From positions 1 to 64,000 of the forward strand of contig NZ_LZKU01000076.1 of the NCBI RefSeq assembly GCF_001672975.1: a stretch of 64,000 nt of DNA, in the 5' to 3' direction. Positions 8,814 to 16,914 of this stretch are shown here, one piece after another. The position numbers were made by a program, and so were the translations under genes. Position 1 is the stretch's first letter. Every line of letters starts with the position of its first letter. The stretch comes from Mycobacterium sp. 1465703.0. Its GTDB lineage: Bacteria > Actinomycetota > Actinomycetes > Mycobacteriales > Mycobacteriaceae. The notes below the pieces were generated by a model that ran no database searches, was not told the DNA's origin, and was given only the letters and a program-made list of their open reading frames with translations.

Positions 8814-9942
8814 TGTTGTGCTCCGCGCAGCGATCACTCTTGGACCCGAGCGTAACCGTCGGACGTCCGTCGGGCTGCAACATCATGTATGTCGACCAGA
8901 TGCCGGACGAGTAGGGCCCCTTCTGGCCGTTCTCTTCGTAGACGCCCTGTGGGTCATAGACTTTCGCGTCCGGGAACGGCCAGGGGCACGCGACGGACGT
9001 CGTGGCACGTGACCACTTCATCAGAGCGAACGCTCCTCCGTAGAACAGGTAGAAGACATTCACAATGACCAGCATCACCATGAATGAACCTAGAACCGGC
9101 CGGTTGGGAAAGATGCGTGCGCGCTTGGCCAACTTCTCGGACACCGTGCGACCGGTGTCATCTCGGTAGACCAAGATCCCCGCGGGAATCATCACCAGGG
9201 TGACTAACGAGGATTCCCACAGCAGCGGGAACTGATGCGGTGTACCGACGAAGACCGAGCCTAACGGGATCAACTGCGAGTAGCTGTACAGGCCTGTGCG
9301 GATCGCTGCGACTTCGAGAAACATGTCTACGATGAACCCCACCACGAAGATCAACAGGCCAAGACTGACCAGCGGATGGCGCCAGACGAATGAGTCGACC
9401 GGCCGTCGAGCCTGAATCTTACGGAGAGCCCAGGCCGCCGGGAAGTACGGGCCGAATTGAAACAGAACGTAGCCGAAGACAATGAAGGGCTCGACAGTGG
9501 GAGACAGCGATACTAAAGGCCACGACTCCGGCCAGTGCCACAGACGCGGGTCGTAAACCGCGTAGGGCGCCCAGTTCATGATCGGGTCCTGCCAGACGAT
9601 GAACGTGGTCACAATGGCCATGAGTATGTATGGGTGCGGGCCATAACGACGCCAACCCCATACGCAAACCGCGACGACGATGATCATCACGATGAGGGTG
9701 CCAACCTGTTCAACGGCGAGCCAGTGGCGAAAGCCGAGTAGCGGCCTGACGGGACGAGGTATACCCGTCACTTCCGGATTCCCGACCCGCGCATCGGGAT
9801 AGTCGCGGGCATTCCATGCCACCGCCGCGATGGTGATGACACCGAGGGCCCAGAAGACCCAGGTCCACATGTTGCCTGTTCTAGAGCCTGTCGGAGCTGT
9901 AGTCGATCCTTTGGGTGATGCGGTTGTCTGCTCGGCGGTCAC
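8806..9942 (-). CDS. AveC-family (spirocyclase-like) polytopic membrane protein
   Basis: 378 residues with an N-terminal polar tail, then about seven hydrophobic segments: WTWVFWALGVITIAAVAW near residue 26, a segment near residue 82, one near 102, and several between residues 145 and 305. A conserved-looking soluble tail follows. The segment QDPIMNWAPYAVYDP and the overall topology match proteins annotated in mycobacteria as 'spirocyclase, AveC family', named after AveC of avermectin biosynthesis, which acts in spiroketal formation. GTG start at 9942. It is coupled to the SDR downstream. AveC-like catalysis here is inferred from family resemblance only; an alternative is an uncharacterised membrane oxygenase partner. 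Confidence 0.7.
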   Translation of the reverse strand: MTAEQTTASPKGSTTAPTGSRTGNMWTWVFWALGVITIAAVAWNARDYPDARVGNPEVTGIPRPVRPLLGFRHWLAVEQVGTLIVMIIVVAVCVWGWRRYGPHPYILMAIVTTFIVWQDPIMNWAPYAVYDPRLWHWPESWPLVSLSPTVEPFIVFGYVLFQFGPYFPAAWALRKIQARRPVDSFVWRHPLVSLGLLIFVVGFIVDMFLEVAAIRTGLYSYSQLIPLGSVFVGTPHQFPLLWESSLVTLVMIPAGILVYRDDTGRTVSEKLAKRARIFPNRPVLGSFMVMLVIVNVFYLFYGGAFALMKWSRATTSVACPWPFPDAKVYDPQGVYEENGQKGPYSSGIWSTYMMLQPDGRPTVTLGSKSDRCAEHNNG

Positions 9943-9949
9943 TATTGGC

Positions 9950-10020
9950 CCTCACAATCTCTTAATCCGGTTGTGTGATCACGCATTGTCTGCTCTGTCG
10001 TCACCGACCAATCCTCACAA
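9950..10020. promoter_or_regulatory. Repeat-rich spacer upstream of the AveC-like gene
   Basis: The 118-base gap between the NorQ-type gene and the AveC-like gene carries a direct repeat CCTCACAA (9950-9957 and 10013-10020), an inverted pair CACAA/TTGTG (9953-9957 and 9971-9975) and an 8-bp palindrome GTGATCAC (9975-9982). It is a candidate internal promoter or operator. No matching regulator is identified. Confidence 0.3.
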
Positions 10021-10060
10021 ATATTTGGTTCGAGGAAAGATTGCAATTGCCTTGTGGTGC

Positions 10061-10867
10061 CTAGTCACTCAGATACGCGTCGATCATCTCCTCCAAGCCG
10101 CTCGTGACCGTCGAGTCATCGCTGAGCGGGCCGGCGATAGCTGCACGCGCGGCGACGCACGGTTCAAGGCCCTCGGCAATCAGCCGGCCGGCTGCGATGA
10201 GCACACGCGTCGACGCCACTTCGCGTAGCCCTGCCGTCTCCAGCCGACGAATAGCCTGGCCGAACCGGACCAGCTCAGCAGCCCGCTTCGGCCCGACGCC
10301 CGACTCGCACGCAACGACCTTCTCTTCAACATCACTTGGCGGAAAACTAAATTCGATGGCGACCATCCGCTGGCGGGTTGAATCTTTGAGATCTTTCAGC
10401 ACACTCTGATAGCCGGGGTTGTACGACACCACCAAGCAGAACCCAGGCGCTGCATCGAGCGTGACGCCAAGCCGCTCGACCGGCAACTGGCGCCGGTAAT
10501 CCCCCAGCGGATGCACTACGACGGTGGTGTCCTGGCGCGCCTCGACGACCTCATCCAAGTAGCAGATCGCACCTTCACGCACCGCACGAGTGAGCGGCCC
10601 ATCAACCCACTCAGTCTCGCCGCCGCGCAGCAGGAAGCGGCCCACAAGGTCCGCGGTAGTCAGATCGTCGTGGCACGCAACGGTGATTAGCGGTCGGTCG
10701 AGATCATGGGCCATTGCCTCGACGAACCGGGTCTTACCGCACCCCGTCGGGCCCTTCAGAAGAATCGACAAACCTTGGCGATAAGCAGCTTTGAATACCC
10801 GTTCTTCGTTACCTACAGGGACGTAGTACGGGCGGGTGTCGACTGTCACATCATCAGTCAGTGTCAT
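10061..10867 (-). CDS. MoxR-class AAA ATPase of the CbbQ/NirQ/NorQ type
   Basis: 268 residues: Walker A GPTGCGKT near residue 39, Walker B ICYLDEV near residue 98, a sensor/arginine region VSYNPGY...DSTRQRM, and the C-terminal CbbQ-type helical domain. These ATPases normally work with a VWA-domain partner (CbbO/NorD) to remodel or insert cofactors into metalloenzymes such as RuBisCO or NO reductase. No VWA gene is present in the window. Its ATG follows directly after the stop of the MpaB-like oxygenase (TAA then ATG, zero spacer), which points to that oxygenase as the client. That pairing is inference. Confidence 0.88.
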   Translation of the reverse strand: MTLTDDVTVDTRPYYVPVGNEERVFKAAYRQGLSILLKGPTGCGKTRFVEAMAHDLDRPLITVACHDDLTTADLVGRFLLRGGETEWVDGPLTRAVREGAICYLDEVVEARQDTTVVVHPLGDYRRQLPVERLGVTLDAAPGFCLVVSYNPGYQSVLKDLKDSTRQRMVAIEFSFPPSDVEEKVVACESGVGPKRAAELVRFGQAIRRLETAGLREVASTRVLIAAGRLIAEGLEPCVAARAAIAGPLSDDSTVTSGLEEMIDAYLSD

Positions 10868-11836
10868 TTACCCACTCAAATGTCCGCATGTTTCGGTGGC
10901 GCCCGGCACGAAGGATGTCAGGCCGATTCCCTTGTAGTGATTGACAATTCGCGCGTAGTCGCACCTGGGTCCCGCAAGCGGCGTGTCGGTAAGGCCACGG
11001 GGTAACCAGCGGTAGGCGATCTGCACGAGCCTGGTCAGGACCGTAAATTCCACCTCGTGGCGGCGCGTCCACCGCATCGGAAGTATCGCCCGCACCCGGG
11101 GATGCATGATGCCGAACCCCAAGACTGCGGCAAGATGGCCTCCGAGTGGTCCCAGCAGTCTCCACAGCGGTTCTGTCAGAACAGGCATGTGCTCAGGTCG
11201 CCGCGGTCGCCGCAGGGCATCCACGACGATGTCGAGAGCCTCTGTGCGCCTGAGCTTCTCGGTCGCCATCTGGTCGTAATACTCGGATAGCTCGTCATAG
11301 CGATCTGTCAGTTGTCGTGCACGGCCCGGCATCTCTAGATCCTCGATCAGCGCCCGGTAGCGATCCCAGATCGCCTGGTTGTCAGCGGCGCTCAGCTTTT
11401 CCCCGGTCATCGCCATGAAGGCTCCACGGTGCGTGAAAAAGATGCTGATCAGATTCCAATTCCATGGCTCTGGACTCATCGCGCTGTAGCGAACTCCGTC
11501 GGGCCCGACGCCCTTGATGTCGCGGTGCAGGCGCACAAGACGTTGCATCTCTTCGCGACGATCGACGTCGTTAGCCATGAACGTGAGTTGAAAGGATGCG
11601 GCCGTGCGCAACCCACGCGCAAACGGGTCGTCTCGGATCCGCGCGGTATCTACCAGAGAGGCCGACACGGCCGGCAACATCATTTCGTCGAAGAGGGCTG
11701 GGGCGAACAGCACAAGGAAACGCGAACCCATCGCGCGCTGGAATCGATCAGCCACCGAGCCGGCGGATTGGTTACCGGAGTCGGCGACAAGGACCGGGCT
11801 GACCGCGTCGCCGATCGAACCGACCGACATCGGCAC
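10868..11836 (-). CDS. MpaB-family oxygenase (DUF2236, latex-clearing-protein-like)
   Basis: 322 residues matching the ER-bound oxygenase MpaB / rubber oxygenase Lcp catalytic-domain family: an N-terminal ALFDEMMLPAVSASL block, the conserved His-containing segment LHRDIKGVGPDGVRYSAM near residue 104, a second His in FFTHRGAF, and a helical C-terminus ending around MRWTRRHEVEF. Family members are heme-dependent oxygenases acting on C=C bonds or terpenoid chains. It has no signal peptide. It heads a minus-strand series with a NorQ-type AAA ATPase immediately downstream, and faces a TetR gene across a 94-base divergent promoter with a long inverted repeat. The substrate is unknown; an oxidative cleavage role is inferred from the family. 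Confidence 0.82.
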   Translation of the reverse strand: MPMSVGSIGDAVSPVLVADSGNQSAGSVADRFQRAMGSRFLVLFAPALFDEMMLPAVSASLVDTARIRDDPFARGLRTAASFQLTFMANDVDRREEMQRLVRLHRDIKGVGPDGVRYSAMSPEPWNWNLISIFFTHRGAFMAMTGEKLSAADNQAIWDRYRALIEDLEMPGRARQLTDRYDELSEYYDQMATEKLRRTEALDIVVDALRRPRRPEHMPVLTEPLWRLLGPLGGHLAAVLGFGIMHPRVRAILPMRWTRRHEVEFTVLTRLVQIAYRWLPRGLTDTPLAGPRCDYARIVNHYKGIGLTSFVPGATETCGHLSG

Positions 11837-11850
11837 CTCCTACGCTCTAG

Positions 11851-11902
11851 TTCTGGTGCACATCGGCCCCAGAAGTTATTGTGGTGTCAGACTGCACCAG
11901 AA
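11851..11902. promoter_or_regulatory. Perfect 10-bp inverted repeat in the mpaB-like/tetR divergent promoter
   Basis: TTCTGGTGCA (11851-11860) and TGCACCAGAA (11893-11902) are exact reverse complements separated by 32 bases, in the 94-base gap between the divergent MpaB-like and TetR genes. The symmetry and position fit an operator bound by the adjacent TetR, either as two half-sites or two sites facing each other. TetR autoregulation of divergent promoters is common in the family; binding here is inferred. Confidence 0.6.
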
Positions 11903-11930
11903 ATGTGGTTAGGTCAAGAGATGAGGCACA

Positions 11931-12590
11931 ATGCGGTCGATGGCTAGTGCGACTCGCAGCTATGGCGGCATCACGGCCGAGGAGCGCCGCGCTACTCGGC
12001 GCGGCGCCCTGGTCGAGGCTGCGCTCGATCTGTTTGCCGAAGGCGGCGTCCGAGCAGTCTCGAAACGTGCGGTGTGTGCGCGCGCACGCCTTAATGATCG
12101 CTATTTCTACGAGCATTTCACCGACTCAGATGCGTTGCTAGAAGCAATCGTTCGGGATCTCACCGCGCTGGGATTGGAGGCCGTGGGCGCCGCTACACGT
12201 GAGACCCCGGCTGACATTCGCGGGCAAATTCGCGTCACTGCGGACGCGGCTCTCGAATTTTTGACCGCCGACCCCCGGCTCGCAAAATTGCTGATCGGGT
12301 CCAACACCTCCGACGCCCTACAGCGCGCCCGCTTAGAAAGCACCCGCGCGATCGCCGCCGCGATGTCCGCAGGCACCAGGGAACTTCTCGGCCACAACGC
12401 CGCCAGCCAGCTCAACACCGACCTTGCTGCTTTTGCAGTCGTGAGCGGTGCAATTGAGGTGACCACTGCCTGGCTACGCGGTGAGTTCGACACAAGCCGC
12501 GAACACGTCGCTGACCTCGTCGCCGGCTTGTTGTTGGCCACGGCTGACATCTCGACAGCACTCCCCGGATCCGTCAGCCAGTCCAGATAG
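11931..12590 (+). CDS. TetR/AcrR-family transcriptional regulator
   Basis: 219 residues. The N-terminal helix-turn-helix spans about residues 20-66 (EAALDLFAEGG, then the recognition segment containing ARLNDRYFYEHF), which is the TetR signature; the rest is an all-helical ligand-binding domain. The start may be ATG 11931 or 11940. Divergent from the MpaB-like operon and 48 bases upstream of the epoxide-hydrolase-like gene, with a perfect inverted repeat in the shared promoter. It probably represses one or both directions until a pathway ligand binds. Confidence 0.9.
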   Translation: MRSMASATRSYGGITAEERRATRRGALVEAALDLFAEGGVRAVSKRAVCARARLNDRYFYEHFTDSDALLEAIVRDLTALGLEAVGAATRETPADIRGQIRVTADAALEFLTADPRLAKLLIGSNTSDALQRARLESTRAIAAAMSAGTRELLGHNAASQLNTDLAAFAVVSGAIEVTTAWLRGEFDTSREHVADLVAGLLLATADISTALPGSVSQSR

Positions 12591-12637
12591 CCGCGCGATG
12601 TAAGAGCAAGATGTCCGTCCAAGTTGGAGGTTCCCCC

Positions 12638-13057
12638 GTGTCTAATCCCGTTGATGTGGTCCGCGAGTTCTGCGCCCTGATGGAACGTCGCGATCCCGAC
12701 GCTCTGCGCCCTCTGCTGGATGACGACGCCGTCTATCAAAATGTTGGTATGCCGGCCTTCACCGGCGTCGATGCCATCGTGGAGAATTTGAGCGCGCAGT
12801 TCTCGATGTTCCCGGACGCTTATGCCTTCGAAATCGTCAACATCGCCAACGACGGTCCAGTCGTGCTGACCGAACGCCTCGACTACATCCAGACCCCCGA
12901 TGGAGCCAAGCCAGCCATTCCGGTGATGGGAACTTTCGTGGTTGGAGATGACGGCAGGATCACCCGATGGACGGACTACTTCGATCTCAACCTCACGATC
13001 AAGCTCCTTCAAGGCGAAGACATCAGCGCGCTGGTTCCAGCCGCGTCTGCGACATGA
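12638..13057 (+). CDS. Limonene-1,2-epoxide hydrolase family protein
   Basis: 139 residues of the NTF2/SnoaL-like fold. The catalytic set of Rhodococcus limonene epoxide hydrolase (Tyr53, Asn55, Arg99, Asp101, Asp132) can be matched by eye to YQN (near residue 33), the Arg and Asp of TERLDYI, and the Asp of WTDYFD. The enzyme adds water to an epoxide without a covalent intermediate. GTG 12638 is preferred because a TTGGAGG site lies 8 bases before it; ATG 12611 would add 9 residues. Placed after a TetR gene facing a putative oxygenase operon, it would detoxify or process an epoxide formed there (inference). Confidence 0.85.
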   Translation: MSNPVDVVREFCALMERRDPDALRPLLDDDAVYQNVGMPAFTGVDAIVENLSAQFSMFPDAYAFEIVNIANDGPVVLTERLDYIQTPDGAKPAIPVMGTFVVGDDGRITRWTDYFDLNLTIKLLQGEDISALVPAASAT

Positions 13058-13116
13058 CTGATGAGTGACAGGTATCAGGCCGTCGAACGCTTCACAACCG
13101 AACTTGCTCAAAATTC

Positions 13117-14112
13117 ATGACCGGCAACGACGAGGAGCGATCCGACACATCAGTTGAGCATGCGCACGAAAGCTGGGATATAACAAGGAATCTCGGAGCA
13201 ACCGCACTAACCGTTGCCGCCCAACGGGCCGCTGAGACTGCGCAACAACACCCGCTTGTGCGCGACGACTTCGCCGCGATTCTGGTTGCAGGCGTGAACG
13301 ATCCGGGATGGTTGGCCATGGCGAGGGGCGATCTGTCGTGGATGGGTCCCGAAAATGAGTTTGGAAGACGCACCGCGGTAATTGGCCGAGAATATGTGGC
13401 CACCCGCACGGTGTTCTTCGATGAGTTCTGCGCTTCTGCGGCAGACAAGGGCATCCGACAAGTGGTGATACTGGCAGCCGGCTTAGACGCCAGGGCCTAC
13501 AGGTTGTCATGTCTGTCCGGTGTCCACGTCTACGAGATCGACCAGCCGGCAATACAGGAGTTTAAGCAATCGACCCTCGGCGCGCACGGCCTAGCTCCGA
13601 TTGCCGACATTCATCCAGTCGCTGTCGATCTGCGCAACGACGACTGGCCAAACGCGCTAACGGGAGCCGGGTGGGACGAGTCGACGCCAACCGCCTGGCT
13701 CATCGAGGGGCTTCTTCCATACCTGTCATCCGGTGAGCACGACCGACTTTTCCGAACAGTGACCCAATTGAGTGCACCTGGCAGTCAGCTGGCGGCGGAG
13801 GTCTATCACCACGCCACGACTCACTTCGGCAAAGAACGTCTGGAACGATGGCGAGAGGAAGCCGCAGACATCAACGACGCACTCGGCGTCGACGTCGACG
13901 TAACGGCGTTCATCAAACACGAAGACGCCAGCGACACCGCCTCCTGGCTAACCAACCACGGCTGGGTCACCGATACACTCGACAGTCGCAGCGAGATGGC
14001 ACGCCTTGGTCGCCCCATACCGGCTGAGCTCATCGACACCGCGCCCGCAAGTTCCCTGGTAACTGCCGTCCTGCGAGGACAGCAGGCAAGTGATGGAAGT
14101 CATTCCGCCTAA
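13117..14112 (+). CDS. Class I SAM-dependent methyltransferase, TIGR00027/LCM-like family
   Basis: 331 residues with the hallmarks of the mycobacterial family of putative SAM methyltransferases: an N-terminal DITRNLGATALTVAAQRA block, the SAM motif LAAGLDARAYRL near residue 124, the acidic loop YEIDQP and the post-motif WLIEGLLPYL. This family is strongly expanded in mycobacteria and most members have no known substrate. Its stop overlaps by 3 bases the stop of the convergent DDN-like gene. ATG start chosen 59 bases after the epoxide hydrolase. Confidence 0.9.
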   Translation: MTGNDEERSDTSVEHAHESWDITRNLGATALTVAAQRAAETAQQHPLVRDDFAAILVAGVNDPGWLAMARGDLSWMGPENEFGRRTAVIGREYVATRTVFFDEFCASAADKGIRQVVILAAGLDARAYRLSCLSGVHVYEIDQPAIQEFKQSTLGAHGLAPIADIHPVAVDLRNDDWPNALTGAGWDESTPTAWLIEGLLPYLSSGEHDRLFRTVTQLSAPGSQLAAEVYHHATTHFGKERLERWREEAADINDALGVDVDVTAFIKHEDASDTASWLTNHGWVTDTLDSRSEMARLGRPIPAELIDTAPASSLVTAVLRGQQASDGSHSA

Positions 14113-14495
14113 ACGGTTTTCGTCAACACCAATGCTGCTTCATTGTAGGGAAACAGACGATAGAACAGTCGCGGTGCCGGTGCGATGAGAGGTGCGGCCT
14201 CAGCCTTACTGACGACCCGCGGGCTAGCCAACGCGAGGGCCCTGCCTCGCTTGTGCAGTACGGTCCGCCCGCCGGCCAACACGTTCTTGAGCCAGTCTGT
14301 TTCAGGCCCGTAGCCGATGAGAATTACGAAGCCGTCCCGGGTCTTGAATACCAAGAGGGGCGTTCGATAGTGGCTGCCCGACTTGCGTCCGACGTGCTCG
14401 AGCGTCCCTAGGCACGGAAGCCACGGCGTAATCGAGCGAGCCACAGGATTAGTGACACGACGATTGAACTCTGCGACAGCGCGAGGCACTCGCAT
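14109..14495 (-). CDS. Deazaflavin (F420)-dependent nitroreductase family protein, DDN-like
   Basis: 128 residues. The split-barrel pattern LEHVGRKSGSHYRTPLLVF and WLKNVLAGG are the F420-binding signatures of the DDN/FDOR-B family (Rv3547-type). Such enzymes use reduced F420 to reduce quinones, enones or nitro compounds. The start at 14495 is fixed by an AGGAGAAAGG site upstream; much longer readings extend over the epimerase and are not credible. It is the last gene of the minus-strand CoA-transferase operon, 14 bases after the epimerase. Confidence 0.9.
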   Translation of the reverse strand: MRVPRAVAEFNRRVTNPVARSITPWLPCLGTLEHVGRKSGSHYRTPLLVFKTRDGFVILIGYGPETDWLKNVLAGGRTVLHKRGRALALASPRVVSKAEAAPLIAPAPRLFYRLFPYNEAALVLTKTV

Positions 14496-14509
14496 AGCGG
14501 TCCTTTCTC

Positions 14510-15607
14510 CTATGCCGTCGGGAGCACTCCTCGGGGCCGATCCCACAAAGGCTCCCCCAACTTGGCGCGGATTTTCCCCCACGGGTCGGCGTATTGACCG
14601 GGCGCGTTCCGATACGGCGACCGTCGCGCCATGACCACTCGTACGAGCGGGGCGATGAGGGGGCCTGGGTAGCGTAACAACCGGTACTTCTTGGACAATT
14701 CGGCCTTCAGGTCGGGCCATGAGTGGTTCTGGAACTGCAACGCCTCTTGGGCGCGTGTGGTGTCCATCCAGTCGGTGACGAACCAATCGTCGTCGCTGTT
14801 CGGATCCCCGGCCCGGCCCCGTGGCATGGCACCCGGTAGACCCAGAGCCGTGACGAGGTCTGAGGTGACCTCGGCGTAGGTCAATCGGTGGGAATCGTCG
14901 CCGCCGATCAGCAGAATCTCGCGACCGACGTCGGCGGTGGTCGCCGCAGCAAACGCCCAAGCGACGTCGCGAACGTCGACTATCTGCACGCGTCCGTCGC
15001 TGGGCACTACGGATTGCAAGTACGCCATGTCGGCGCTGACCGGCAGTGCCCCCAGATCCGGGCCGACCACGGCCCCCAAACGCAAGACCACCCAATCCAG
15101 CGTCGATCCCCGCACAATCTCCTCGCCCTCAGACTTCTGTCCGCTGTAGACGTCATAAGGGCGCATCGGGTCCTCCGCCTTGAGGGGAGGGGTCGTGCGG
15201 TGCGGATTCCGCGGACCCATCACGGTGATGCTCGACGCGTGGACGAATCGCGGTGGCTTGTTTTGCCCCTCGGCAACGCGAACCAGGCATGCGGTGGCGT
15301 CCACGTTCACCCGTCGTGCGACTTTCGGTATCGGGTAGATCGCCGGTGCGATGATGGCCGCGAGATGGACGATCACGTCGGGGGCGACGTCGGACACGAG
15401 ACGATGCACCTGCTCGGGATCGGTGAGGTCGGCCCACCGGAACTCGACGCCGCTCGGCAGTTTCTGAGCCGCCTTCCGGTTGGCGGGCGTATCGAGGTCC
15501 GTCGCAACTACCCGCCGGCCGAGTTCTGCGAGTCTCCGGACGGTTGCCGAGCCCACCAGGCCGAAGCCGCCGGTGACGAGGACCCCTCCAGTCAGCTCAG
15601 TGCTCAT
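14510..15607 (-). CDS. NAD-dependent epimerase/dehydratase (extended SDR)
   Basis: 365 residues. N-terminal glycine motif TGGFGLVGSAT near residue 13, Asp of VVATDLD for NAD binding, Ser in HASSITV, and the YxxxK pair in YSGQK near residue 155. It resembles 3-beta-hydroxysteroid-dehydrogenase-like or NAD-epimerase proteins with a C-terminal helical tail. Its ATG overlaps the preceding ADH stop (ATGAGCACTGA), so it is translationally coupled to it. Likely oxidises or epimerises a hydroxyl on the pathway intermediate. Confidence 0.88.
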   Translation of the reverse strand: MSTELTGGVLVTGGFGLVGSATVRRLAELGRRVVATDLDTPANRKAAQKLPSGVEFRWADLTDPEQVHRLVSDVAPDVIVHLAAIIAPAIYPIPKVARRVNVDATACLVRVAEGQNKPPRFVHASSITVMGPRNPHRTTPPLKAEDPMRPYDVYSGQKSEGEEIVRGSTLDWVVLRLGAVVGPDLGALPVSADMAYLQSVVPSDGRVQIVDVRDVAWAFAAATTADVGREILLIGGDDSHRLTYAEVTSDLVTALGLPGAMPRGRAGDPNSDDDWFVTDWMDTTRAQEALQFQNHSWPDLKAELSKKYRLLRYPGPLIAPLVRVVMARRSPYRNAPGQYADPWGKIRAKLGEPLWDRPRGVLPTA

Positions 15608-16712
15608 GGATTATTACTCCTCGAATGTTGCGGCCGGCGAGCATGTCGTCGTAGGCCTCATTGATGTCGTCGAGCTTGTACTCGGTGGTGACGGTTTCGT
15701 CGAGCAATAGCTTGCCGCTTCGGTAGAGGCTGATGAGTCGGGGGATGTCGGCTCGCGGGTTGGCTTCGCCGTAAAGGCTGCCCAGGAGGCGCTTTTGGAA
15801 CAGCGTGAACAATGTCAGCGGCAGCGTCGGCGTCACGTCGGACATCGACGCCAATGCGGTGACCACGACGGCACCGCCCTTCCGCACCGCGTTGAGCGCG
15901 TCGTTGATCATCGCCCCTTCGAGCACGCCTAGCGTGAGGATGGCCGAGTCGGCCATCACTCCCCGCGTAATCTCGCCAACCAACTGGGTGGCTTCCTCCA
16001 TCGAGGTGGCGAAGTGGGTGGCGCCGAACTGAAACGCTTTGTCACGCTTGGTCGGCTCAATATCGACCACGACGATCTGCTCCGCCCCTGCCAGGCGCGC
16101 ACCCTGAATGGCACCGCTGCCGATCCCGCCGCAGCCAATCACAAGGACGACGTCGCCGGGACTCACGTTCGCGGTATTGACGGCCGAACCCCAGCCGGTG
16201 GTTACGCCGCAGCCGAGAAGACACACGCGCGATAACGGCACATCGTTGTCGACCTTGACCACTGAGGCCTCCGACAACACGCCCCATTGCGCGAAACTGC
16301 CGACGCCGGAGAGCGCTCCGATGCCCTGTCCGCGGGCTCGGCGCCGGAAGGTGCCGTCGGCCTGGACTCCCGCGAGTATGGTCGCGCCGAAATCGCAGAG
16401 GTTCTGACGACCCGTGGCGCACCAGCGGCACCGACCGCACGCGGGCAGGAAAGATGTGACCACGTGGTCTCCCACCGCTAAATCGCGCACTCCCGGACCA
16501 ACCTCTTGAACGATGCCCGCCCCTTCGTGTCCACCGATCAAGGGAAAACTCACCCCGTACATGTCGCCGGTGCGGATGTGGTGGTCGGAATGGCATAGAC
16601 CCGTGGCTTCGAACTCGACGAGTAGCTCACCTTCCTGCGGGGGATCGAGTTCGATCTCTTCCACCGACCACTTCTCGTTCAACCCCCACAGAACTGCTCC
16701 ATTGGTCTTCAC
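15597..16712 (-). CDS. NDMA-dependent (mycofactocin-associated) zinc alcohol dehydrogenase
   Basis: 371 residues of the zinc MDR superfamily. Catalytic zinc ligands appear in GLCHSDHH and GGHEGAG; the structural zinc lobe is CGRCRWCATGRQNLC near residue 95; the cofactor motif is VIGCGGIGSGAIQ near residue 190. The sequence is of the NDMA-dependent alcohol dehydrogenase type, which keeps its nicotinamide bound and depends on mycofactocin for re-oxidation. GTG start at 16712 has AAGGAG upstream and overlaps the ferredoxin stop (GTGA). It would oxidise the alcohol produced by P450 hydroxylation to the aldehyde. Confidence 0.93.
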   Translation of the reverse strand: MKTNGAVLWGLNEKWSVEEIELDPPQEGELLVEFEATGLCHSDHHIRTGDMYGVSFPLIGGHEGAGIVQEVGPGVRDLAVGDHVVTSFLPACGRCRWCATGRQNLCDFGATILAGVQADGTFRRRARGQGIGALSGVGSFAQWGVLSEASVVKVDNDVPLSRVCLLGCGVTTGWGSAVNTANVSPGDVVLVIGCGGIGSGAIQGARLAGAEQIVVVDIEPTKRDKAFQFGATHFATSMEEATQLVGEITRGVMADSAILTLGVLEGAMINDALNAVRKGGAVVVTALASMSDVTPTLPLTLFTLFQKRLLGSLYGEANPRADIPRLISLYRSGKLLLDETVTTEYKLDDINEAYDDMLAGRNIRGVIIHEH

Positions 16713-16909
16713 GGCGACTCCTTGACGATATGTATGGCGCGCTCGGGGCAGTTCCCGATTGCGTTGCGGGCCCGGTCTTCCCATTCGGGAGGAATGTTTT
16801 CCACGGTGACAAAGGCGGTCCCTTCGTCGTCGATGTCGAACAATTCGGGATGCGCTGCGTAACAACGGCTGTGACCTTGGCACATCTCCCGGTCGACATG
16901 AAGTTTCAC
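16709..16909 (-). CDS. [3Fe-4S]-type ferredoxin, P450 redox partner
   Basis: 66 residues with CQGHSRC near residue 10 and a distal CPERAI motif near residue 54. In the CxxHxxC(n)CP pattern His replaces one cysteine of a 4Fe-4S site, which is typical of 3Fe-4S ferredoxins that feed actinobacterial P450s. GTG start at 16909, five bases after the CoA-transferase stop. It is the only ferredoxin gene in the window, although six P450s are present, and no ferredoxin reductase is seen. Confidence 0.93.
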   Translation of the reverse strand: MKLHVDREMCQGHSRCYAAHPELFDIDDEGTAFVTVENIPPEWEDRARNAIGNCPERAIHIVKESP

Positions 16910-16914
16910 GCTAT

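Noticed and set aside
9950-10020. CCTCACAA repeats as a CRISPR-like or insertion-sequence end
   Set aside because: Only two 8-bp copies, no regular spacing and no transposase nearby; treated as possible promoter elements.
14510-15095. Longer version of the DDN-like protein reaching to 15095
   Set aside because: The added N-terminal part is Arg/Gly-rich antisense-like sequence overlapping the epimerase; the ATG at 14495 has a clear ribosome site and begins the domain.
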